DNA of 64,000 nucleotides from contig JAPDRN010000117.1 in NCBI GenBank assembly GCA_030247855.1, positions 41,508 to 105,507 of the forward strand, given 5' to 3'. The translations under genes were made by a program, and so were the position numbers. This DNA comes from Knufia peltigerae (lineage: Eukaryota; Ascomycota; Eurotiomycetes; Chaetothyriales; Trichomeriaceae). Position 1 is the stretch's first letter, and the number at the start of each line of letters is the position of its first letter. This document shows, one piece after another, positions 32,700-43,470 of this stretch. Below the pieces are notes generated by a model. That model saw only the letters and a list, made by a program, of their open reading frames with translations. It ran no database searches and had not been told where the DNA came from.

Positions 32700-35214
32700 T
32701 TATTTCTTGTTTCGTTCAGCCTGAGCCTTCTGGTACTTGGCAATCAGTTCCTTCTGCATCTGCATGGGCGCCCTTTCGTAGTGACTGAACTCCATCGAGA
32801 ATTCTCCTTTGCCCTGCGTTGCAGCTCGCAGATTGCCGCTGAATCCGAACATACCATTTAAACTTGCATCAGCCCAGACGGTAAAGTCATCGATGCCAAC
32901 TTCGGTATCGTTGATGACGGCATTTCGCTTTTGCAAAAGACCGACAACGTTACCCTGGAATTCTGTCGGGGCGGTAACGACGGTCTTCATGAGCGGTTCG
33001 AGAACAACAGGGTCGGCCTGGATGAAAGCCTTGCGGAAAGCTTGTTGCGTGGCATTCTTGAAAGCCATTTCACTGGAATCAGTCATGTGTGTTGCACCGT
33101 CGTTGATGACCATGGACGTTCCCAGGACTTTGTGGCCGATCAATGGACCCTTCTCACAAGCTTGTATGAAACCCTTTTCACAAGCAAACAAGAACTTCTC
33201 CGAAATTGAACCTCCAATGACTTGCTCCTCGAAGTGGTTGCCCTCGAGTTTGCCGCTTGGTTCCATCCAACCCATGACACGGGCATAATCACCAGCACCA
33301 CCAGTCTGTTTCTTGAGCAAGTGGTCAAAGTCAACTCTCTTGGTGATTGTCTCACGGTACGCGACTTGTGGCGGACCAGTTTCACAGTCTACCTTGTACT
33401 CACGTCTCATCCGCTCGACGTAGACTTCGAGATGGAGTTCTCCCATGCCAGAGATGATCGTCTGCTCGCTTTCGGTGTCAAAGTGTACTCTGAAAGTGGG
33501 ATCCTCACGCTGGAATCGTGCAATGGCCTTAGAGAAGTTTGGCAAGTCCTTGTTGTTTTTGGGTTTGATACTGAGCGAGATAACAGGTTCGGGGACGTAC
33601 ATGCTTGTCATGCTGTATCCGAGCTGGCCGTCCGTAAATGTATCTCCAGATGCGCAGTCCACACCGAACACGGCGCAAATTTCTCCAGCACCAATTTCAT
33701 TCACTTCTTCCATTTCGTTGGAATGCATGCGCACAATTCGGGGAATCTTGATCCGCTTGTCGGTTCGAGCATTGTAGACATGAAGGCCTTTTGTCAACTT
33801 GCCCTGGTAGACACGAATGTAGGTAAGTTGTCCAAAGTTCGATTCTTCCAGCTTGAATGCCAATCCTACAAAGGGAAGGGAGTTGTAAGGGATCAATTTG
33901 ACGGGAGCCTCCTTCTGTCGACGATCAAGAGCAGTGTTTGAAACTTCAGCCGGGTTGGGGAGATAATCACAAACACCGTCAAGCATTGGCTGCACGAACT
34001 TGTCGGCCAAAGCTGAACCCATGAACACGGGGGTAAACTTAAGGGAGATAGTTGCACGACGAATGGCAGCTTTGAGCTGTTCAATAGTCGGCTCCTGCTC
34101 GTCCAAAAACATATTGGCCATTTCCTCGTCGACATCAGCAAGGGTTTCGATCAGCATGGCCCTTCGTTCCTGAGCAAGCTGCTGAACCTCCGCTGGAATT
34201 TCGTCCTTGGTGACGATGATTTCACCACGGTCGCCTTCAGCATAGTATGTCTTCATCGTAACCAAGTCGACCAACCCTTTGAATTCGTCTTCCGCGCCTA
34301 TAGGGATCTGAACTGCCGCCGCGGCGATCTTGAGCTTCTTGTTGATCTGCTCCACAGCTTTGAAGGGATTCGCACCCATTCGGTCCATTTTGTTGATGAA
34401 ACTGATTCGAGGGATGTTGTAGCGTCTCATTTGTCGATCCACCGTTATGGTTTGACTTTGTACGCCTGATACAGCACACAGGATCATTACGGCGCCGTCG
34501 AGGACTCTGAGAGCGCGTTCGACCTCAATGGTGAAATCAATATGCCCAGGGGTATCGATCAAGTTGATGTGGTATTTCTCCTCCTTGCCGTTCTCTTTCT
34601 TAACCCAATCGCAGAACGTGGCTGCGGACTGAATGGTAATGCCCTTTTCTCGTTCCAGTTCCATCGAATCCATTTTTGCGCCGACGGAGTCCTTGCCCCG
34701 TACTTCGTGAATAGACTTGATACGACCGGTATAGAAGAGTACTCTTTCCGTGGCCGTAGTTTTTCCAGAGTCAATGTGTGCCTGCCAAAGTTAGGCCGTG
34801 TATGCCAAAATTGCCACGGGTTAAAACTGACTGCTATCCCAATATTCCTCACTTTGGATAGTCGATGGGCCTCTTCCGCCGAGAGGTTGTCGATAATGGT
34901 TTCTTGAGAGAGGGAGTCGGGGTCTGAGGCCTCTTCGAGCCTGGAGAGACATGTTAGCATTCAATCCTCAGCTCTGGATGCACGGGAGCCTCGTACATCG
35001 CAGCAGCAGCTCCAGCAGCACCCCGCTTCTGTTGCCACCGTCTGTCCAATGACCATTGTATCGACGGAGACTTCAGACTTGCAGAGTATGTTTGAAGAGC
35101 TACAGTCGATGCGCAGCGACGGCAGACCCATTGGCGACTGATCTGAGAGACTGGAGTGCGTAGCAGCCCTCCAACGAGGCGGGACTGGCCTCGGAGCGCG
35201 TATGCTGCACTCAT
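32700..35214 (-). CDS. MEF1: Mitochondrial elongation factor G (MEF1)
   Basis: Translocase GTPase of mitochondrial protein synthesis. Exons 35214-34997, 34940-34832 and 34781-32700 give 802 aa. The N-terminus (MSAAYALRGQSRLVGGLLR, then RRCASTVALQ) looks like a mitochondrial presequence. The P-loop AHIDSGKTT begins exactly at exon 3; G3 is DTPGHIDF and G4 is NKMDR. Domains II-V follow, with GMGELHLEVYVERMRREY in domain III and ERAPMQMQKELIAKYQ at the end. A first-exon tract of Ala repeats (GAAGAAAAM) precedes the factor domain. The alternative MEF2 (recycling factor) is less likely given the close match to EF-G1 segments. Confidence 0.94.
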
Positions 35215-35708
35215 CTTAAAGGCACACGACACACTTGTCAGTCGAGTGTATAAGAGGCTTAGAGAATGCGCAGCCTGGGTTGACTCGATAGTGTTGCTCC
35301 CTACTAAACTTTTTTTCCCGAAGATCGAAGCTCCGCCGAAACAGCCGTAGTGTGATCCCGTCCAATCCGCCAATAGAAACTCGCCTTCTAAAGAACAATC
35401 CCCTTGTTTCCGGACAAGGCTGAGACTTCAAATTCATTCATCCTCATGTCAGACACCGACCGTGGCAATGAGTGTCGATAAAAGCACGGGAAGGTAAGGA
35501 TGATTACAGTTTGAGTATTTCGAATGGCGTTATTCCACAAGCACTGGTCTTTCAACTTCGCGATGCTTAGATACAGTTGCAATGAGCCATCCCGTGTATA
35601 GTTGGGCTTTGATCTTGGTTTCGAGAATTCAACTACTCCCTAAATCATATCCTCATTCGAATCTGGTCTATTTGCGCTTGCTGAGACTACAACACCCGCG
35701 TCCCAAGA
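35215..35708. other. Intergenic, MEF1 promoter / SAC1 3' region
   Basis: About 490 bp. No gene seen. Confidence 0.4.
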
Positions 35709-37838
35709 TTATTCTATTCTTTTCTTGCCTTCTTCCATGTAACCCATATTTGCGGTGCTAATGTTGCGCGACCTCCTGTCCTTCCCACCCTCGGCTGCAA
35801 TGACTGGCCCAATAACCGGATCCTTGTGGGCCCGCGTGAGGGCATCGTGATAACCGTCAAGAGCAAACTGTGGCGTGTGCAGCTTTGGCCAATTGACGTA
35901 GAGCAAACCGTGACCGTAGACGAATTGAAAGCACCAACCCGCAACGACTAGGCATAAGATGACAAGCATACGCAGGGGCCAAACAGCTGCTTCTGGCGGC
36001 CGTCGCGTGAGCATAGATATCAAAGTAATGAACAACGAAGCCGCCAAAAGGTAGGGAACCGCTTGTATAACGAGTGGTCGTCGGTCTTTGAAAGTCAAAG
36101 AGGATCCAACACCATACGTCGAAGGCAAGTAAGTACCGAGGAAAAGGTCAAATCCGTCTTGCCTAGGCCCGTCCAGGAAGTTGTTTCGGAGATATCGAGT
36201 GGTGGAGTTGCTAAGGTCTTGGACCATTCCAGCTCTTGTGCGCTTGCCTGTGCGAGTAAAATCTGTCTTTAAAGCCCCAGTACCCGAGTAGGATTTCGAA
36301 ACAACATCAGCGTTGTCCGCCCAGATGTTTCGAAACATGAATTCGAAAGACTGATCGTCGTCAGCTCTTTCACCTGGCTGCAGGAGACCCAAGTCTTGGA
36401 ATTGCTGGGTTATAGCCCATCTCCCAAGCATGCTTTGAACAACATTAGTCCTGTCAAGGCAGTCCATGCAGTTCGTCCGGACCACGGCAGTCTGCAATGA
36501 CCTTATCTCCAGTGCCCCTAACGGATTTCCCGGCATCTCAACACCACGGAAATACTGTCCTTTCCTCAAACCATCTAGAAGCTCATCGAGAAGGAGTTCA
36601 GCTCGGTGCCACTTTAAGCCTTTCGTCTCGTTGTGGAAGTCAAAATAGATATAGTGCAATCTGTCCATGCGTTGATGCTGCTGGTCGGCCGTGATTTCAT
36701 GAAATCTTTCCTCGGTTCGTCGCCCTGGTTCAACAGACTCATCGGGAGACTTCACAAGAATGCGCACCATCTGTTCGTAAGCCTTCTTCACTCGTTCCTC
36801 TCTTCCCCGAGCATTCACTAGATTGACCAAGTAATTCTCGCCATAGGTTCTGATCTGTTCGTCGAAGTGCTTCCGTGCCGCATCAACAGCAGATTCAACC
36901 CCACGTATTTGGAGTTTGGGTGTATATCGGAGATCATTGATCTCGGCCCAGTACACTGGCACACTCCCACGTGTCTGAACATAGGACAAAATCTGTGTCT
37001 CGGCCAGTGAACCTCCAACTTTGCCATTCTGCATCCCTTGGCCACCAGCATACCCAGTTGGCTGACTTGAAAGGTCATTCAACACCACAATTTGCTCGGT
37101 CTCATTGAAATTGGAAACATGGCCTTGCTCGTCAATGCCACGTGAAAAGTATCTCGTACCACCCCTGAACCTTGATCTCCTCGTGATAAGGGCGAAGGTG
37201 AAGCTGATGGACTTAATCTTCGCTGGCTTAATCTCTAACATGCCGAACATCACAGGGAGAATGTAAGGGTCGGCGCCAGGTTGCTGCTGGCTTTTCAGAC
37301 CCGCCGAAGCGCCACCTCCTGTCCGAAAATCAATCAGATCGGTCTGAATGAAACGGTTCCAAAAGAACCGGTCATCTGCCCTTTTCCAGAGAGGGTGTGA
37401 AAGATCGGACTGCGATTGACGCTGGAAGGCGGAGGTGACATCAAGAGAATACGAAAAGTACATGGGTCCGGTGGCGAGAAGGTTCTTGAGGTAGGAAAGG
37501 TAGGTATCCTCGTCAGGATCGTGAACTGGGCGTTCGCGCAAAGGGAGAAACTCCGTAGCGACGACCTTGTAGATCATATGTCCGCGCAGCCTGCCCATGG
37601 GCTGCGCCTTCGTTATCACTATGACATATTTGTCCAGTTTGAGCTTGATGATGCCCAGGATACCAGCAATGCTGGAGACCCGTTTCGCGCCCAGGAGAGA
37701 TCCATCGTTGAGTCTGATGTCTCCAGACGGTCTTTCTACCACCAAGGTCGGCGCAGAGGGGGTGGAAGGCGATGTAAATGCATAGTGACTTGTAGAAGCA
37801 TGAACGTTGATATCGCGAAAGGGCAGGAGGTTGGCCAT
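35709..37838 (-). CDS. SAC1: SAC1 phosphoinositide phosphatase
   Basis: ER/Golgi membrane phosphatase that removes phosphate from PI4P and related lipids. Single exon, 709 aa, ATG at 37838. The SAC domain has the CX5R(T) active site in NCMDCLDRTNVVQ near residue 456. Upstream are GPMYFSYSLDVTSAFQRQ and DRFFWNRF, and RRSRFRGGTRYFSRGIDEQG, all typical of Sac1. Two hydrophobic segments near 590-650 (LLAASLFITLISML; MLVILCLVVAGWCFQFVYG) form the C-terminal membrane hairpin. Divergent from the Rab5 gene, so both membrane-traffic genes share about 450 bp of upstream DNA. Confidence 0.95.
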   Translation of the reverse strand: MANLLPFRDINVHASTSHYAFTSPSTPSAPTLVVERPSGDIRLNDGSLLGAKRVSSIAGILGIIKLKLDKYVIVITKAQPMGRLRGHMIYKVVATEFLPLRERPVHDPDEDTYLSYLKNLLATGPMYFSYSLDVTSAFQRQSQSDLSHPLWKRADDRFFWNRFIQTDLIDFRTGGGASAGLKSQQQPGADPYILPVMFGMLEIKPAKIKSISFTFALITRRSRFRGGTRYFSRGIDEQGHVSNFNETEQIVVLNDLSSQPTGYAGGQGMQNGKVGGSLAETQILSYVQTRGSVPVYWAEINDLRYTPKLQIRGVESAVDAARKHFDEQIRTYGENYLVNLVNARGREERVKKAYEQMVRILVKSPDESVEPGRRTEERFHEITADQQHQRMDRLHYIYFDFHNETKGLKWHRAELLLDELLDGLRKGQYFRGVEMPGNPLGALEIRSLQTAVVRTNCMDCLDRTNVVQSMLGRWAITQQFQDLGLLQPGERADDDQSFEFMFRNIWADNADVVSKSYSGTGALKTDFTRTGKRTRAGMVQDLSNSTTRYLRNNFLDGPRQDGFDLFLGTYLPSTYGVGSSLTFKDRRPLVIQAVPYLLAASLFITLISMLTRRPPEAAVWPLRMLVILCLVVAGWCFQFVYGHGLLYVNWPKLHTPQFALDGYHDALTRAHKDPVIGPVIAAEGGKDRRSRNISTANMGYMEEGKKRIE

Positions 37839-38285
37839 GGTGGAAGCAGGCCAGTGTCTTGTGGCAGGATCTCTTTGTCTTCGCTATCAAGGCATGTCTT
37901 AGGGGATAAACGGGGGCATAGACAAGGCAATCGACGGAAGAGGGAGCTGGCCTGTGGTTATTGGGATCTGGCGGGCTGTGCGGTATTGATGACAACTGAG
38001 AAAGTCAGTGCCCTCAACATTCGCGCGCAGCTACCGAGAGACAGAGACAGAACTGGCACCGGCGTCGTCATCCTTGGCACGTTCTCAATCTGTCACCCGC
38101 CGCAACTCCTACTAGTATCCGTACTATGAGAGGCCATTGCAGGCATACCACTCACTACCACCACCAAACCCTCAACCGCTTTCGCATCTCGACAATCATA
38201 GCCTTTACACCCACGCAACCACTCGATAATCCCTCTCACATTGTGACTTTTACAATTGACCCTCTGTTGGGATCTGAACCCCACG
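37839..38285. promoter_or_regulatory. Divergent intergenic region SAC1 / Rab5
   Basis: 447 bp, presumed bidirectional promoter. Pyrimidine- and CCA-rich immediately before the Rab5 ATG. No recognisable binding site. Confidence 0.4.
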
Positions 38286-39100
38286 ATGGCTGCACGAGCT
38301 CCGACTGGCCGACCTGGCGCCGGTGGCAGGTTTGCTCAATTCAAGCTCGTTCTTCTCGGTGGGTTATGCCGGGTCTTCAGATCACTAACAGAATACTGAC
38401 GATGTTCCAGGTGAATCTGCCGTTGGAAAGGTACTGTGCTTGACGAGTCCGATCCCTTCCAGTGCCTAACTCTGCCTAGAGCTCATTAGTCCTTCGTTTC
38501 GTCAAAGACCAGTTTGATGATTACCGCGAGTCAACAATTGGCGCCGCTTTCTTGACACAAACAATCACACTAGATGAAAACACAACGGTCAAATTTGAGA
38601 TATGGGATACTGCAGGTCAAGAAAGATACAAGTCGCTTGCACCCATGTACTACCGGAACGCGAACTGCGCCGTAGTGGTCTACGATATCACCCAGGCTGT
38701 GAGTGTTTGCCACAATCCACAACCTGAAATAGCATACTGACTCTCGACAAAGTCCTCGCTAGATAAAGCCAAATCATGGGTAAAAGAGCTGCAAAGACAG
38801 GCCAACGAGAATATCATTATCGCGCTGGCGGGAAACAAGGTGGACGTGGTCAACGAACATCCCGACAAGCGAGCGATCGAGACCGCCGATGCCGAAGCCT
38901 ACGCCAAAGAGGCAGGCCTGCTCTTTTTCGAGACATCTGCGAAGACGTCGACCAATGTCCACGAACTTTTCACCGCCATTGCAAAGAAACTACCTCTCGA
39001 CCAGGCAGGTCCCCGCAACCTGAGATCAAATCCTCGACCCGGAGTAGATCTACGCCCCGAGTCGACCGGCACGCAAGGAGGGTCAAACTGCCAGTGCTAA
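38286..39100 (+). CDS. Rab5-type GTPase (Vps21/Ypt51)
   Basis: Small GTPase of early endosome fusion. Exons 38286-38358, 38411-38430, 38480-38698 and 38753-39100 give 219 aa; exon 2 is only 20 nt and codes most of the P-loop (GESAVGK). Switch and G motifs are STIGAAFLTQ, WDTAGQERYKSLAPMYYRNA, GNKVD and ETSAK. The C-terminus ends CQC, a geranylgeranylation site. The Rab5 signature AAFLTQT and YKSLAP make the subfamily clear. Partners would be class C core vacuole/endosome tethering factors, not present here. Confidence 0.95.
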
Positions 39101-39516
39101 ACCACCCGACCGTTTATGGATTCCTTGACTTCATGTATTGAGCTAGCAGGCGTACGGCGGGAGATTGTGGCCAGGAAGGGACGCTGGATAGGGATGGATT
39201 TTTGCCACGAACCACAGGCGCCCACCTCAGAACTGGAGATGTACTTGACCGATCGGGACAGTGTATGCCGCAGCAGGCTCATCTCTTTACATCATCTATG
39301 AGTTATACTGCAGAGACTGGCGTTGCAAGAATCGATCCGGCCACCCCATTGTCTTGTTACTATCACACTTTAATGCTTAGACCAATATTCGTTTTTACAG
39401 ATTTACTTTGAGCTTCTGTGGCCTTTTTTCAGGTGGAGCGCATTCACGTTTCCACCCACCGTTTGCGCCGTGACAATTCGCTCATTTGATGCGCTGACTT
39501 CAGCACTCTAGGTGCA
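39101..39516. other. Intergenic between convergent Rab5 and RTC5
   Basis: 416 bp of opposed 3' regions. No gene seen. Confidence 0.4.
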
Positions 39517-41484
39517 CTACACTGACCCACCACTTCTCGGACCAGACTGATCGCCAACCAGCCCAGCCATCTCCAGCAAGGCTCTCGCACCGTCCTTGTC
39601 GCCTCCGAAATTCACACCTCGCCGCCGTGCGGCCTCGGCCTCTTCCCACGCAAGCCGGTTCTTCTGTTTCGTGACTTCATCCTCCCCTGTGCCGGCGGGG
39701 AAACTAATTCCCCAGACTTCGAGGGCGTCGATGTCGAATTGGACCTTCTTCGCCTGTGACGTGTCCGGGTGATGGGTCTGGGCCGTCTCGAGGCCCGGGT
39801 CGGTGACGAACGCGCCGCTCCCGGCCGATCCGTCGTGCTGGAACGTCGCGGTCGACACGTCGCTGTCTATCAACAGGCTGACTGGACCGAGGATGGGAGG
39901 CAGGTGCGCCGTAGATGCGCGAGACTGCTGGGGGATAACGCACCCTAGTGCTATCCCTGACTTTGTGGAGAAGTGGGACCAGGGCAGTGTGCGGTTGTAC
40001 GGGTTCCCTGGGAACAGGGCCTGGCGGGGGTGTAGTTGGAGAAGGGACGGTCTCGGGTCCGACTGGTCGTGAGATGAAGGTCTGGTTGAGTTTGAATTCG
40101 ATGATGTCGAGTCGTGCCAGCGTTCAGGGAGGTAAGCACCCAGGGTGATGGACTGGTTGGCGTCCTCGACGGTGGTTCCGGCCACGAGGAGCAATGTGCC
40201 GGATTGCCAGGACGTGACTTGGCGTGAGAAAGAGGAAAGGGACGTGCCGTCGCTGGAGGAGGAGTAGAGCCGATTGAATCGTGCTCCTGAGGAGAAGATG
40301 TTCATGAGAGTGCCGGAGGGGTTGAACAGTTTCAAGGTCATGGAGAGTTGGGAGAGGAGCGTGTCGCTGAAGATTGGCACGTCTTCTTCGGGGAGACGGT
40401 GTATTATTGATTGTTTGGCATCTTGAACGAGGACCGAATCCGGCACGTCGCGGTGTTTGTTCAGGTTGATGTTCTTGCTGAAGAGGAAATGTTCAAAGAG
40501 GTTGTTAAAGGGGTCGAAAAGCTCCGGGAGTGTCGTTGTCAGGGTCTTGACGAAATTTGAGTATCGAATGCCTTTACTCTGTGGGTCAGGGTCGAATGCG
40601 GCGATGATTGAATCCGCAGATGTGCTTAGAGCTTGCAGCCTTTCTTCGTCCAGAGACTCTCCGTAACTGCCTAAGGGAGTCAATGGCTCGATGCCGCCGA
40701 TGAGTAGAAGCAGCATGACCAGTTTCTTGAAGTTCTCGACCGGGATCATTGCGTGGTGAATCTTGCGGTCCGTCTTCTGGTCATGCTTGAATACTTCGAT
40801 GGCGTCGAGGGAGTCCAGAGCGGCGAGAGCGAGGTCATCGTCGTCCTCATCCTCGTCATCGTTGAGTGGTTCGTCGATGGCAAATCCCGAGGGATGAGAC
40901 CTCGAGCCCTCTGCTGCTTGTCTCTGCTCCAGCATATCCTCTGGTAACTGTTCTCGGATCACGTCGTCCATGGACGGTTTGTCCTTGCTCGAAAGGGCCA
41001 CACTTGCCTTCCGGTCGAATACTGCTAGACTTCGGAACAGCAACTTCGCCTTGTCCTGGTCGCCTCGTCTCAGGACTTTCTTGTACCTACCCGTCATTAT
41101 CGTGATGACTTTGAGCATATTCTCTCTGGTCAATATGCACGGTGCCAGCCTGGGGAAGGGGAATGCTCCGAGGTAGGTGCACATTTGGTAGACCACGGGT
41201 CCAGCATGGAGAGGTTCTGGTAAGGCAAGGAATCGGCATAGTGTATCCTCTTTCCAGTACTCTAGGTCTTCTTGGTGATCGGCTAGACTCTTGAAGTTGT
41301 CCTTGTAATGGACAATCTCCAGGGAAGAGAAGCATTTCGAGGCAAAACGAAGAGCTAGCTGGTGGCTTAATTGCTCTACGCGGCTGAGGTATTAGAACAC
41401 AAATGGAGGGGTTCACTAAATCAAATGTCTCGACTCACCGATCGGGACCTCCGTCGTTGGCTCTGATGACTGCGATTGACCCAT
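39517..41484 (-). CDS. RTC5: RTC5, TLDc-domain protein
   Basis: Restriction of telomere capping protein 5, a TLDc protein; yeast Rtc5 is myristoylated, vacuolar, and interacts with the V-ATPase. Exon 1 41484-41439 codes MGQSQSSEPTTEVPI and joins 41375-39517 after a 63-bp intron, giving 634 aa. The N-terminal MGxxxS is a good myristoylation site. Conserved segments are LSHQLALRFASKCFSSLEIV, VYQMCTYLGAFPFPRLAP and LTPLGSYGESL. The TLDc domain (about 320-550) starts at RLYSSSSDGTSLSSFSRQV and ends in IDALEVWGI. The acidic run DDEDEDDDD sits before the TLDc region. N-myristoyltransferase itself is encoded at 59308-60998. Confidence 0.92.
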
Positions 41485-41819
41485 TGTTCGTTACCCCATG
41501 ACTCGGACGGATGTTGAGGTTGGGACAAGGCCTGCCTAGATATGTCATACGAGCTGAGGCATGTGAGTACATCCCACCATGATATGCGTTCCATGGCATG
41601 AAGGATCCGCTCGAGTATAAGTGCGGTGAAACTTTCATGCGCCAGGATGAATTATCTTCCATGTCTCTGAAAGAGCAGCCTCACTGCTGGATGGTGACAA
41701 GTCTAACAAGTCCTGCTTGCCCCAGCTAGCATGTTTGATTTATGATGCGGAGATGGACCTGGGGGACACGAACATATCTTCACCCTCGGAGTCGCACTTT
41801 TGCGACCACATCTGCGACC
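41485..41819. promoter_or_regulatory. Divergent intergenic region RTC5 / folylpolyglutamate synthase
   Basis: 335 bp shared by two housekeeping genes. No recognisable binding site. Confidence 0.4.
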
Positions 41820-43470
41820 ATGGCCAGGACATACGCAGTATGTACCGCGACCGAAAACTCGTCGCATTGATGTTGATTGACTCGTCTCTAGGACGCTGTA
41901 GCGTCGCTGAATACCCTGCAAAGCAACTTTGCCATCGTTGATGCAATCCGAAAGTCTGGGCGAAAGATGAACGAGCAAGCCATCCCCGAGATGATCGAGT
42001 GGCTGCGAAGAATCGGGTACCAAGTATGCATCGATTCAATCTACTGCGAGCCTCACACGAATCTTCACGCGACTGACATGGATTTCGTAGCCTTCTGACC
42101 TCAATACACTTAGAGCGCTCCACATAGCTGGGACCAAAGGGAAAGGGTCTACATCCGCCTTCGTTTCCTCAATCCTCACGCAATTCGTTGGGGTAGAGGG
42201 ATCACCTTCTCTGTCAAAAGTTGGCTTGTACACTTCACCACATCTTCGCTTCGTGCGAGAAAGAATACAGATCAATGGAGAGCCCTTGTCGGAACATCAG
42301 TTCGCAAAGTACTTTTATGAAGTATGGGACAGGCTCGAAGCGGCTGCACAAGCAGCAGGTGAAGACCCAGCTTCACCAGCAGCAAAGCCGGTCTACTTCA
42401 GATTCCTGACTTTGATGGCTTTCCACACATATGTGAGCGAAAAGGTCGATGCTGCCGTTATCGAATGCGGAATCGGTGGCGCATACGACAGCACAAATAT
42501 CATCGAGACTCCCGTAGTAACTGGAATCACCAGTTTGGGGATCGACCACGTCGCCGTGCTTGGCTCCACGATAGGAGAGATCGCATGGCACAAGGCTGGC
42601 ATCATCAAACCGGGTGTGAAGTGTTTCACGGTCAGTAGCCAGCTGCCCGACGCGAAGAATGTCCTTGAGCAGGTAGCCCACGAGAAGGGCAGTCAGCTTG
42701 AATACGTTGAAGTTGATCCTGCAATCGCCAGTGGCGAGACGTTCCTTGGACTCAAAGCGGACTTTCAGAAAATCAATGCAAGCCTAGCCGTCGCAGTTGC
42801 TAAGGAATGGCTGCAGAAACAAGGGTTCGCCGAGGGTGATAGCCTTGAGCAAAGGGTTAAGCTTGGTCTGGAAAGAGTCCATCTGGCAGGTCGGTGCGAC
42901 ACACGTCATGAGCCAGGAATACGATGGTGTATTGATGGAGGGCATACCCTTGAAAGCATCGAGCTTGCTGGGAAATGGTTTGCCTCTCAGCTCGCAACTC
43001 TCGGCTCTGATGGTGTGCAGCAGGGATCTCTTCCGCAACCTCGCTTCTTGATCTTTAATCAACAGACTCGCGATGCTGATGCCTTAGCCAAGGCGCTTTT
43101 CGATACCCTCTCTACAGCCCTCGAAGATGTTCACCCTTTTACTCATGCAGTCTTTTGTACAAACACTACCTTCAAAGAGACGGGCTTCCGACCTGATCTC
43201 GTCTCTGTCAACACAAACGCATCAGACGTTACTGCGCTTAAAGTTCAAAATCATCTCGCGGAGACCTGGGAGCATCTTGACCCCAGCACGCATGTGGATG
43301 TCGTACCCACGATCGAGGAAGCTGTGTCCTTGGTGAGAAGTTTTGCTGCGACTCAGAAAACTCTTGAGCAAGGCAACAAGAACCACGTCACTGCCCTGGT
43401 CACAGGAAGTCTTCACCTTGTCGGCGGCTTCCTTGAAGTCTTCGAAAGCACCAGTAATAACACGACCTAA
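41820..43470 (+). CDS. MET7: Folylpolyglutamate synthase
   Basis: Adds glutamates to folates, retaining them in the cell and the mitochondrion. Exons 41820-41837, 41892-42023 and 42091-43470 give 509 aa. The first exon codes only MARTYA, which then reads on as DAVASLNTLQSNFAIVDAIR, a very conserved start. The ATP loop is AGTKGKGSTSAF; YTSPHLRFVRERIQING and the Mur-ligase motif ECGIGGAYDSTN (with GIDHVAVLG) follow. The C-terminal glutamate-ligase domain contains WCIDGGHTLESIELAGKWF. The coding frame visible downstream of 42226 lacks an ATG there, which supports the spliced model. Confidence 0.95.
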